Shown: piece after piece, positions 1 to 10,320 of the stretch
Layout of the letters: each line of letters begins with the position of its first letter
Position numbering within the stretch: the first letter of the stretch is position 1
Assembly (NCBI GenBank): GCA_025716855.1
Contig: JAIXMQ010000103.1
Span: 1-64,000, forward strand
Source of the DNA: Pilaira anomala
Lineage: Eukaryota; Mucoromycota; Mucoromycetes; Mucorales; Mucoraceae
Reading direction: 5' to 3'
DNA: 64,000 nucleotides
The notes under the pieces: generated by a model
Databases searched by the model: none
What the model saw: only the letters and a program-made list of their open reading frames with translations
What the model was told of the DNA's origin: nothing
Position numbers and translations under genes: made by a program

Positions 1-422
1 AGGGTAAGTTAAATACGAATATATAAAATGTGTGAGCGTGCGTGTGTATACTTATACTTTTATAATTTTTCATAGGTTGTACTTTCCACAGAGTTATCCA
101 AGAGTTCATGCTCCAAGGTGGTGACTTCACCAACCACAACGGTACCGGTGGTAAGTCCATCTACGGTAACAAGTTCGCTGATGAGAACTTTGCCTTAAAG
201 CACACTGGTCCTGGTGATCTCTCTATGGCCAACGCTGGTCCTAACACCAACGGTTCTCAATTCTTCATCACCACCATCAAGACCTCTTGGTTAGATGGTA
301 AGCACGTCGTTTTCGGTCGTGTCACTCAAGGTTTGGATGTTGTCAGAAAGATTGAAGCTTTAGGTTCTCAATCTGGTAAGACCAAGACCAAGGTCACCAT
401 TGAAGACTGTGGTCAATTATAA
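1..422 (+). CDS. Cyclophilin A-type peptidyl-prolyl cis-trans isomerase (3' part)
   Basis: This is the 3' part of a cytosolic cyclophilin, which isomerises peptidyl-proline bonds. The window opens on the last bases of an upstream exon (AGG, then GTAAGT), followed by a 72-nt intron (4-75) and the last exon (76-422). The split codon restores a glycine, giving [18 protein letters not shown]. Active-site signatures are present: [20 protein letters not shown] and [12 protein letters not shown]. The protein ends ...VTIEDCGQL, the usual cyclophilin A end. The N-terminal third lies outside the window. Confidence 0.95.
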
Positions 423-723
423 ATTGCTTCTCTTTAAAAAAAAAAACTTTTTTCTCTCTTTTGAAAAAGTTTGTACAATAATCTATTAATAAAATAATAA
501 TAATGTATTTTATCCCCATTTTCATTATATGGAAAAAAAAAAAAAAAAAAAAAACTTATGTGCCTGATATCATTTTATTTCGTGCTCTGTTGTCAAGTTT
601 CATTTACTTTTTATCTATAAAATAAAGTGTCACACACCACGCATAACAACAAATAAGAAACATTTGTCTTTAGCTTTTTCTTCTAGCACATTTTTCTAAC
701 CTTACTATTCAGTTAAAAAGCAA

Positions 724-1963
724 ATGTCTATTCGAGGTGTACTGATCGATTTAAGTGGAACTATTCATATTGACAAAAAAGTCATTCCTGGTGCTATTGA
801 AGCTATTCAACGTTTAAAGGCAAACAAGATTCCTTTCAGGTAAATAAAGATGACTTTTCTTTTCTTTTTTTGTCGCGTTTTTGCTCATTCATAAAAAAAA
901 AAAAAAAAAGGTTTGCTACCAATACAACCAAAGTATCTTCAAAAAAATTAGTAGAAAAATTAACAGGGCTTGGCTTTGATGTAGAAGAAAAGGATGTAGG
1001 GTCTTATATAGTATATCAAACATTTTTTATTCAACTTTTTTTAAAAATAGGTTTTTACTTCTTTATCTGCTTGTCGAGATATGATTCAATCCAAACGGTT
1101 AAGGTATTGAAAAAAAAAAGGGTTTCATGCATAAAAACATCAAGCCTAATTCCCTTTCCCTTAAAAAAAAAATAGACCGATGCTTTTAATGGAAGATGAA
1201 GCCATGGAAGAATTTGCAGGAATAGATACACAAGATCCAAATGCTGTTGTTGTTGGTTTAGCACCTTCAAAATTCAATTATGAAAAGGTAAAAACAAACA
1301 AATAAATAAAACAGCTCAAATAAATCTGATATAAAAATCTTTCTGTATAGTTGAATGAAGCCTTTCGATTAATCATGGCAAACCCTACCATACCTTTAAT
1401 CGCAGTACATAAAGCAAAGTATTTTGCAGATAAAGATGAAAAATTATCAATGGGACCTGGAGGTTTTGTACAAGGTAAAGAAAAGCAAAATATGCGTACA
1501 TACAAGAAATGTAAAAAAAAAAAAAAAAAAAAGACTTACATGAAAAAAAAAGCCCTTGAATTTGCAACTGGCGTGAATGCAAGTATCGTTGGAAAACCTA
1601 CAATTGAATTCTTTCAATTAGCTTTAAAACAAATGTAAGATAAATATATATAATTCATTATGTTACTGTATTAATAGCTCATATACATAAAAGTGGAATG
1701 GAATCTACACCACAGCATGTAGCTATTATTGGTGATGACGTTTCTAATGATTTAGGAGGCGGTGCTAAAGAATTAGGATTACACCGTTTTTTAGGTAAGT
1801 AATCATTTCTTTAATTATGCAAAAAAAAAAAAAAATTCATCATTTATATTTAGTTCAAACGGGTAAATACCGTCAAGAAGATAGTCATGCGAGTGAAGGA
1901 TTAAATGTATTCAAGTCGGTTGTAGAAGCCATTGATCATATTATAGCACATTACCATCATTAA
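724..1963 (+). CDS. HAD-superfamily hydrolase, HDHD2/LHPP type
   Basis: Eight exons encode a protein of roughly 260 aa. It starts [17 protein letters not shown], which is the class IIA HAD motif I with the second Asp replaced by Ser (DLSGT), as in HDHD2. Later blocks also match HDHD2: [64 protein letters not shown] and [12 protein letters not shown] (motif IV Asp pair). The family dephosphorylates phospholysine, phosphohistidine or small phosphoesters; the substrate here cannot be read from sequence. Introns are 50-90 nt and AT-rich with GT-AG ends; the one following GKD begins GTAGGG. The gene lies between cyclophilin and dynactin, all on the + strand. Confidence 0.88.
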
Positions 1964-2193
1964 CTTATAAAATTTGAATATGTAGTACCGACTTCCCATC
2001 ACTAAATTTATTAGTATTATCCTTTTTGAATAAAATATTTTTTTTTTTTTTATATATATATCTTTCTCTTTCTCTCTTTCTCTTTTCCCTGTAGTTAAAT
2101 AATTACTTAAAACTATTAAAAACACACAATTATTTGACTTTTTTTTTACTCTCTTTTTCAACATAATAAAAATAAATTACGTTTTTGTGAGCA

Positions 2194-5100
2194 ATGTCAG
2201 GATTTGATCCTCAACGACGTCGTTCCATTCTAAGTTCATCTCGTAATCCTTCACCAAGTAATAACAACAACAACTTGGACACTATCTCTTCGGAGCTCAA
2301 AGTGAATGCGCGTGCTCAGGTACAAGGCAAGATTGGGACGATTCGATTTGTAGGCACTACCAGTTTTCAAACAGGTAAATGGGTAGGTATTGAACTTGAT
2401 GATCCACAAGGAAAGAACAGTGGTGTAGTTCAAGGAAAGAGATACTTTGAGTGTAAAACAAATCATGGTGTCTTTGTCCGTCCCAGTCAAGTCAAGATGG
2501 TCAACAGTGATCAAGAATCGGAATCGGAACTCGACATCTCTCCTTCCATCTCTGAACGTGCTCGATTCGCTCCTGCACAAGACCCAAACTTAGCTGCCGC
2601 AAGATCAATGCAACAATATCTACCTCAATCCTCTTCCTCTACCTTGTTACCTTCTCGTATCACTTCTCCTTCTCGTATCTCTCGATTACCTTCTACAAAT
2701 ACTAAGAAACCAACCGCTTTAGCTAGAAAATCTGCTTCACCTACTGCTACCATTACGCCCGTTCGAAAGAGTAAAGTAGGCTTGACTAGACCTCGATCTG
2801 ATACAAATACTTTAAAGGATGTCAAGGAAAATAAATTGTTACAACTCAAGATGCAACAACAAGAACGATTGGCCTTATTACAACAACAGCAGTTACTTCA
2901 ACAACAAGAAGAGGAAGAAGCTGAATTACAAAGACAGTTACAAGAAGAAGAAGAATTAGCTGCGGCAGAAGCGGCAGAGGCAGAAGCAGCGGCTGCAGAA
3001 GCGGCAGAACAAGCACAACATGATGATTATGAGGAAGACGAAGAAGAAGAAGAGGAAGAAGAAGAAGAATCTTATGAAAGCGATATTTCATTTAACAACG
3101 AACGAAACGATGTAGGACTTGTTTCCACAAACTCATCCACTGCATTACCAGCACGGACCCATCAACCACAACAACAATCCTACGGTTCTTTAGCTGCCAA
3201 TTTACCCATCAGTAAATCCGATCAAATGATCCCTTTAAAAGACTATGAAGAACTTCGATTAAAACTAAAGATCTTGGAAAGTAAAAGACAAGAAGATCGC
3301 GAAAGATACAGAGAGCATGAAAAAGTAAAAGAAGAAGCAGAACAATTTTTAACGCTTCGTAATAAACTTCAAGATAAAATATCTGATCTTCAAAAGGAAT
3401 TAAGAGAGACCAAAAGACAGTTAAAGGAATCTTCTACAGATCAAGAAATGTATGAAAGTAAATACAACGATGTCATTGAGTCACTTGAAATGATGACCCT
3501 GGATAAAGAAGTGGCAGAAGAAAGAGCTGAGAATTTACAACAAGAAGTCAATGTACTTAAAGATAAAATTGAAGAAATTAGTGTGGATTTAGATGTTTTG
3601 AAAAAGGAAGCGGATATCATTAATCGTGTACCCGATCGTGATGGAGATGAAAAGACCCCATTAGAAGTCATTCAACTTGAACGACATAACGAAAGATTAA
3701 AGGAAGCATTAATGAGGTAAAAAGCATATAAATAAAAAAAAGGGGGATTATTTTACTTATCTTTTTATATATATATATATATATAGATTACGTGATGCAA
3801 CAACAACAAGAGAAAATGAATTAGTGGATAGAATCAAGAATTTAGAAAAGGATACATACGAACTTGAAGAAGTAAAAGCTCAATACGATAAAATACGTGA
3901 TAAACTTGAAATGGCAGAATACACCATTGAAGAATTAAAGCAACGTCTCGATGATGCATTAGGTGCTGAAGATTTAGTAGAACAATTAACTGAAAAGAAC
4001 TTATCTTTAACCGAGAAATTGGATGAAATTCGTATGGCCAATGACGATTTAGAAGCTTTAAAGGAATTAGCGGATGAATTAGAAGAAAATCATATGGAAA
4101 CCGAGAAACAATTACAAGCTGAAATTGGTAAGAAAACATTTACAAAATGATAAAATAACCCCTCTTCTAACATCTTTTTTTTTTTTAAAAAAAAAAAATA
4201 AAAGATCATCGTGATATGTTATTAAGAGAACAATTGGAAAGAATTCGTTCTTCAGAAGAAACAAACGCTGATTATGAAGCAACCATTCAACAATTTCGAG
4301 AGCTCGTCATGACCTTACAAAACGATCTAGAACAATTGAGACACAAGGAAGTCAGTCAACAATCCGAAAGTCGTACCCTCAGTAGTCAATCCCAAGCCAT
4401 GATGTCACTCAACATGCAACTTCAATCCACGGTCATGAAAGCACAAGCCAAATCAATCGATCTCGAGCTTCGAAAATTAGATGCAGCACAAGCCAACGAT
4501 CGACTCAGTTACATTCAACCTTACTTACCCGATTCCTTCTTCAAGACAGAGAACGATGCAATCTCGTGTGTACTTTTATACAAACGTCTCGTATTTAAAT
4601 CAGAATTGATCATCAAACATTTAGACCAAAACTATCCTATTAGTGAAAAGATTATGGACACTGTATCTGAAAGTTTAGTGTCGGTATGTGAGATGAGACA
4701 GAGAGCGGGTTGGTTAAGTGATTTAGGTAAACGATTTGTCACGTTCGTGTTGAATTGTAATCCAATCACTTTTATCAAGATGGGTCAAGTCTATCATGAT
4801 TTAGTAGGCACTGAAAGAAGGTTGACGGGTATTGTGGATTTATTAAGAACGGATGAAATTAATGAAACGGAATGTGTGGTTGAATTACAACGTATCATCG
4901 CTCAGTTGGAACATTTGAGTGAGATCCATTTGGTTCAAAGTGAAGCAAATCATGTAGATCAATTCTTTGGTTTAACAAGAGCTTTGGATTTAAATGCAGA
5001 TAGAATGATTGTTGAATTAACTTTTGTTAAACAAGCTGTAGATAATGCTGCTTATCATGAAAGTAATATCTCACATGTGTTGTTGTATGACTTTAAGGTA

Positions 5101-6894
5101 TTTTAGTAACCCTCTTTTTTTTTTATTATTATTATTATTTTAGATATTATTATCACAGAAGGACGCGAAAAACTGGATTATGATTATCTTGAACCATTGG
5201 GTAGATTAATTGTACAAGCTAAAAACAGTAAGATTCTTTCAAGGTAAAAAAAGAAATATATTTCTATATACGTGTGTGTGAAAAAAAAAAGATAACTTAT
5301 CAAACTTTTTTTTTTTTAAAAAAAAAAGAAAATTACTTCGTCAACTGGAAGATTTATCCGAACAAGCATTAACACTAAAATCCGAGTACCTGCATCGTTT
5401 CAAAACTTTATATGCTATCAGTTCTAAATTAAGTAGATTCTGTTACGATACATATAAACAAATATCTACCTATGTAGATGCAAAAGTAGGAAGTAAAGAA
5501 GAAATCAGTCTAGGTATCATTCAACAAATCGTCTATAATAAAGCCGATGAAATATTGGAAATCGCTGAAAGTACCATGTGGGAAGGTTGTTTAAAGACCT
5601 TGAAATCCTTGACTAATGAACTTGGTACGACCTATGAACGTATTTCAAACGAAAACAAGACTGAAAAGAGTAAGTACATTTATGAAGCATACTTTTTCAC
5701 ACTTTTGATTTTATTCATTTATATTTTTAAAAGTTGCTACGGGTGTTGCTCCATGGATTCAACGCGCTTCTGATATGAAGGCTGAAGTAGTCATGAATCA
5801 TGATATGGAACGTAAATTACAACAACATAGTGACGAGATTGTAAAGTTAATCAAGGACGTGAAATTCAAGGTATGGGAATATATGTATTTTTTTTTTTTT
5901 AAGTGTGTAACAATTTCTTTAAAAAAAAAAAAAGGACCAATCACTTCAAGAATCTACAGTTAAAATTGAGTTACTCGAGAAACGTATGGAGACAGTTAAA
6001 AAGCAAGCAGATCATATTGTTGTATTAGAAGAGACATTATCCGAAGCGCAAGGATTAAAGCAAATGTATTTCGAAGGAATGGAAAACTTACAAGCCGAAT
6101 ACGACTTGTTAGAACAAGAAAACATTGCACTTAAAAAGAATGTAGCCAAAAAAGAAGAAAAGAGATTATCAGTACCAAAAAAGACAGAATATGACCTGTT
6201 AGAAGATGGATCTTCACTCGTTTTAGAAACGGAAAATATTAATGTTCATGAACTGAATGGACAGATGGAATCTTTGAAATCCGCTATTCGTTATCTTCGT
6301 GCAGAGAATGCTCATCTTAAGGGCACAGACGTAATTCGTTCGTTGCAATTAGAACAAGATACTAGTTTGAATCCAGTGAAACAAATTGAGCCTAAAACAA
6401 AGGAACTCATTCGTTCCTTTGCTCTTGAAACTCGTATCTTGGTTAAAGATATGCGTATCGCTAGTGCTTCTCCTAAAGTCATTCAACTGGCTCCAGGACG
6501 TAAAGGTGGAAAATGGCAAAGTGAGAAAAGATTACCTGATTATCAATATCAAACACAACAATCTGTGTTGTATACCCTAAAACAAAGATGTGATCAATTA
6601 AAAGAGAAAATGGAACTTGTACAAAACGATCGTCATCAAGAACAACAAACATTGGTTGCAGGAACAAACAATCTTTCTCAATCTAAGGTAATCATATAGA
6701 AATAAACAAATATAAATTAAAAAAAAAACAAGACTAATTTATTTTAGGAAAATAATAAGCACGCTTTAATACGCTCTCTAGCCAAAATACAACTACCAAA
6801 CTTGAATACTAATGCACTTGGCGCAAACAAGAGATGTATCCAACTTCAAAGCTTGATTGAATTTGAAAAAATTCACAGCATATTTGTACGTTAA
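2194..6894 (+). CDS. Dynactin p150Glued subunit (CAP-Gly protein)
   Basis: This is the large dynactin subunit that links dynein to microtubules. A CAP-Gly domain at about residues 35-95 contains GKWVGIELDDP and NHGVFVRPSQVK. It is followed by a Ser/Arg-rich basic stretch, a Q- and E-rich run (about 210-300) and long coiled coils (about 345-680 and further on). Exons are approximately 2194-3716, 3787-4127, 4205-5062 or 5097, 5144-5243, 5329-5669, 5734-5870, 5935-6687 and 6748-6894, giving about 1,400 aa. The third intron is ambiguous. The obvious donor at 5098 gives a frame clash, whereas a weaker donor at 5063 (GTAATA) keeps the frame. Single-copy p150 genes (NIP100, ro-3, DCTN1) are typical in fungi. 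Confidence 0.93.
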
Positions 6895-7142
6895 AACAAA
6901 AAAAAAATACCCTCAACAAAAAAAAAAAAAAAAAAAAAATTGCCGAGTTAATAAAGAACTATAATGGTTTTTGTATTGTATATGAAGAAAAAGTTTTTTT
7001 TTTTATTTTATTATTTTTTTTAAAAAAAAAAACGAGATATAAGAAAGGGATGGATTTGATGCAAAAGAGAGAAATATAATATATATAAGAAATGAGAAAA
7101 AAAAAAAGTTATAAAAAGAATTGTGTGTGTGTGTGTGTTTTT

Positions 7143-8339
7143 TTAAGCAAGAGCAGCGATAGCAGATTTCACCTTGGAAACAATAGGAGTAACAAGACCC
7201 TCAGCCTTTGCCTTATCAGCACGAACATGCTTCAAGAATTCTTCAAACAAGTAAACAGTATCTTGAGGTCCACCCTTAGCTTCAGGATGGAATTGAACAG
7301 AAAAGATAGGTTTAGTTTCATGTTGAATACCTTCATTTGAACCATCATTAGCGTTCACAAAGAGACGCTTCCATCCCTTAGGCATAACAGTATCGTTTAA
7401 GGCATAACCATGGTTTTGAGATGTAATATAACAAAGACCAGTATCAACATTAAGAGCAGGTTGGTTATGACCACGGTTACCAAAAGGTAACTTATAAACT
7501 TGAAGACCAGCAGCCATTCCAAGTAAAAGGTTACCCATACAAATACCAAAGATAGGTTTGTTTAAAGTCTCAAGAGCAGTCTTGATATGCTTTACAGTTT
7601 CAACACATGTGGTAGGAGATCCAGGTCCGTTAGAGACAAAGATACCATCAAATTGATGAGCAACAGAGTTAAAGTCATAGTCATGAGGTAAGACTGTAAC
7701 AGCAGCACCACGACTGACTAAACAACGAATAATGTTTTGTTTGACACCACAATCAATCACAGCAATCTTGACATCGCCCTTAGAGTTGTAGATAAGAGGA
7801 ACCTTGGTAGATACCTTGGCAACCAAATTTTCGTTGTTAGGGTTAGGGAAAACGATTGAATCAATGTTGTTGATATCAGAATCTTGTCCAACACAAATTT
7901 GAGCTAAAGTAGAACCTTGATCACGTAAGAGTTGAGTTAAAGCACGAGTATCAACACCACTAATAGCAGGAATGTTGTAACGAGTACACCATTCACCCAA
8001 GGATTCGACAGCTGTCCAATGGGAGTATTCAGTAGCGTAATCATTTACAATGATACCTTGGACTTGAATACCATCGGATTCAAAATATTTGTAAAGACCG
8101 AATTCATCTTGATCTTGACCTGGTACACCATAGTTACCAATTAAAGGTTGAGTGAATACCAAGATTTGACCGGTATAAGAAGGATCGGTCATGGATTCAG
8201 GGTAACCAACAAGAGATGTAGTGAAGACGGCTTCACCAAATGTAGAAACGGGTGCACCAAATGAGGTACCAGTAAAGATTTGACCTGTCTTCAACTTGAG
8301 TGAAGCAGGGAGAGGAGAGTTGTTAATTGTGCTAGGCAT
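7143..8339 (-). CDS. CPA1: Carbamoyl-phosphate synthase, arginine-specific small (glutaminase) subunit
   Basis: This single-exon 398-aa protein releases ammonia from glutamine for the large subunit, the first step of arginine synthesis. The N-terminal CPSase small-chain domain (TGTSFGAPVSTFGEAVFTTS, GYPESMTDPSY) is followed by a class I glutamine amidotransferase domain. That domain has the oxyanion loop VSNGPGSP, nucleophile Cys in FGICMGN, SQNHGYA, and the catalytic His-Glu pair in VQFHPEAKGG. The usual GICLGHQ elbow reads GICMGNL here. No mitochondrial presequence is visible, so it should be cytosolic like yeast Cpa1. It converges with the dynactin gene (248 bp between stops). The leader carries an attenuator-type uORF (8428-8623), which argues for the arginine-regulated isoform rather than the pyrimidine one. 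Confidence 0.93.
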   Translation of the reverse strand: MPSTINNSPLPASLKLKTGQIFTGTSFGAPVSTFGEAVFTTSLVGYPESMTDPSYTGQILVFTQPLIGNYGVPGQDQDEFGLYKYFESDGIQVQGIIVNDYATEYSHWTAVESLGEWCTRYNIPAISGVDTRALTQLLRDQGSTLAQICVGQDSDINNIDSIVFPNPNNENLVAKVSTKVPLIYNSKGDVKIAVIDCGVKQNIIRCLVSRGAAVTVLPHDYDFNSVAHQFDGIFVSNGPGSPTTCVETVKHIKTALETLNKPIFGICMGNLLLGMAAGLQVYKLPFGNRGHNQPALNVDTGLCYITSQNHGYALNDTVMPKGWKRLFVNANDGSNEGIQHETKPIFSVQFHPEAKGGPQDTVYLFEEFLKHVRADKAKAEGLVTPIVSKVKSAIAALA

Positions 8340-8427
8340 TTTTGTTATTTAGTTGTTGTTGTTGTTGTTGTAAGATTTAAAAATAAAAGAAGAGAGAGGT
8401 AGTTTAATTAAAGAAGAGATGTCTGAT

Positions 8428-8623
8428 TTATAAATTGGCAGAGGATTTCCAAACTAAGATCAAAAAAAAAAAAAAAAAATTAGATTAAATATTCTGAGAT
8501 ATGGGTTTTAAAAAATTTTATCTTTTTTTAAAAAAAAAAAAAAAAAGATTTTTTTCCTGAGAGAGACTTACTTTGATCGCAAATATAATCGGCTGAGCAC
8601 TTTTCGTAAGCGTGAATATACAT
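8428..8623 (-). CDS. Spliced uORF: arginine attenuator peptide (AAP) of CPA1
   Basis: In the CPA1 leader a 25-codon uORF is made from two exons, 8623-8572 and 8453-8428, joined across a GTAAGT...TTAG intron (8454-8571). The spliced peptide starts MYIHAYEK and continues CSADYICDQIWKSS, ending 3 residues later at TAA. It aligns with the fungal AAP core (QDY-x-SDH-x-W-K/R), with the essential Asp at residue 12, then Tyr13, Asp16, Trp19 and Lys20. Known AAPs (S. cerevisiae CPA1, N. crassa arg-2) are 24-25 aa and stall ribosomes at the uORF stop when arginine is high. The start context is weak (T at -3), as expected for leaky scanning. The stop lies 88 nt before the CPA1 ATG. Confidence 0.88.
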
Positions 8624-8639
8624 AAAATTACTTCCTAGT

Positions 8640-9034
8640 AGAAGAATTGATTTAATTAGCCTAAAGTGATGATACTATTTAGGCTGAAAAAAGGTTTTTT
8701 TAAAAAAAAAGATTTTCTGAAAAGAAAAAAAGTTATAAAGAAAAAAGAAAAAAAAAAGTAAAATCTGGGGAAAAATAAGAGTCATCTTTATATTCATCTC
8801 ATTTTTTCCCGTGACCGCTGTTTTAATATAAAACTGTCTTTTTTATTCACTATGTGTCATACTTTCTGCACTTTACCAACCAAATTCAGAGGATTTTAAA
8901 TTATTTAAAGATAAGAACTAAAGAACGTCAACAAATGGGATACAACATTATCCGTGAAAAAACTCATCCCCCATTTTTTTTTTTTTAATTCGACACTTTT
9001 CATTTCCAACTAATAAAAAAGCAACTTCCCCTGT

Positions 9035-9070
<36 letters not shown>

Positions 9071-9425
9071 ATTGGTGGTTGAAAAACGTATCAAATTAAA
9101 AATCAACTGTGTTATTTTGTTTTTTTTTAGTGTAAAAAGAATTTGGGACGAATTATGATCTTTTTAATTTCGGATAAAAAACTTAGTTTAAAACCTGCTT
9201 TTTCTTTTTCATTGTACTACTTAACCTTATAACCCAATCCTAACAATTCATCATGAACACACGCAAGATGTCAATGTATCTACTGTATCAAGTGGGTTTC
9301 TCTTAGTAAATACTACAGAAGTTTATAATTAATGAGGACGGCGATAGTAAAAGCAGCAACAGTAGAATGCAGTAAAAACATTTTTGATTCATAAAAGCTT
9401 TTGCACATTAATTGCTGAGATACAT
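8640..9425. other. Gene-free AT-rich region upstream of CPA1
   Basis: No credible coding sequence is seen on either strand. The stretch is dominated by A/T homopolymers, including a T tract of about 30 nt near 9035-9066. It probably holds the CPA1 promoter at its left end. Confidence 0.6.
8778..8785 (-). promoter_or_regulatory. Gcn4/CPC1-type site upstream of CPA1
   Basis: On the minus strand the sequence reads GATGACTCTT, containing the TGACTC core of the general amino-acid-control element (consensus ATGACTCAT). It lies about 155 bp upstream of the attenuator uORF start, where a promoter element would be expected. A single short match in AT-rich DNA could be chance; the gene context makes it plausible. 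Confidence 0.45.
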
Positions 9426-10060
9426 TAGCGGGAAGACATTTTTAGCCAAAAAAATCAGCTAGTCCCGCCCCTTTATGAAATCAGAAATGTAAATATATTT
9501 TTATGTTTGAAAAGGTTTTAAAGCTTCTTAGCTTTTTAATGATGTCTCATGTGGAATTTTACGCTCTTTTGAATGATGTCTCATGTAGAATTTTACGCTC
9601 TTTTTGAATGATGTAAAAAGCAAAGTAAAATAATAATTAGGATGAATGGTTATCGTGAGAAACTCAAATTACAGTTTTTGTCAGGGCAAGTATTATACGG
9701 ACATATAAACTATAGTATTTAGCAAGATGCGCATTCAAATTCTGGATCGATATTTTACTATATTATATAGTAGAATAGTTGGTATAGAATTTGAATGCGC
9801 ATCTTGCTAAATACTTAAGCATATATTTTTAGATGTAAATAATAAACTTGTCCTGTAATAAAAACTGTAATTATTCGAGTTTCCCACAGCAACCATTCAT
9901 CCTAATTATTATTTTACTTTGATTTTAGCATCATTCGAAAGAGTGCAAGATTCTACATTAGAAGCCGCTAAAAAGCTAAGCTTTAAACCCTTTGTAATGT
10001 CAAGATTTATTTACATTTTTGATTTTTGAAAAAATCCAAAGGGACTGGGTGGTTTTTTTG
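9426..10060. mobile_element. Foldback (inverted-repeat) element, copy 1
   Basis: The two halves are imperfect inverted repeats centred near 9764. The centre is a perfect 30-nt pair (9714-9743 and 9786-9815) around a 42-nt spacer. Outer blocks also pair, for example GAATGATGTCTC...TTTTACGCTC on the left with CATTCGAAAGAGTG on the right, and TAATAATTAGGATGAATGG with CCATTCATCCTAATTATTA. Related arms occur at 59.6-60.4 kb and 60.9-61.8 kb and as a fragment at 38.93-39.05 kb. No ORF is present, so the element is non-autonomous. Confidence 0.75.
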
Positions 10061-10139
10061 CTGCTTTTTCGCCTTTTACAGCTATAATAACAAAAAAAAA
10101 GTTGACTAAAGTATCACGTTTTTCTTAATAAAAAAAAAA

Positions 10140-10320
10140 GGCTAATTTAAGTCAGTAAACACGTAATATAAAGCAGCGTCTTTGCTATCGTAATACAATG
10201 ACAGTTTTAAAAGGGACTCGCTCTAACATAGTGATAGAGTAGTAGGAAATCCAGGCAGTGGTAATGCTTAATTTTTTTTTAAAAAAAAAAAAAAAAATGC
10301 TATGACGTTTTTGATAGGAA
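10140..10320 (-). repeat. Dispersed repeat segment ('TTTACTGACCTTAA' segment), reverse copy
   Basis: In reverse complement this stretch resembles 22,190-22,420 and 59,300-59,530. Shared blocks are the run around TTAAACATTACC, CCCTTTT(G/A)AA-ACT, GGTAGCAAAG and TTTACTGACYTTAA. It sits next to foldback copy 1 just as the 59.3-kb copy sits next to its foldback, so the two parts appear to travel as one unit. Confidence 0.6.

Noticed and set aside
2846..3091. Leu/Val-rich minus frame inside dynactin
   Set aside because: Antisense of the Gln/Glu repeat region.
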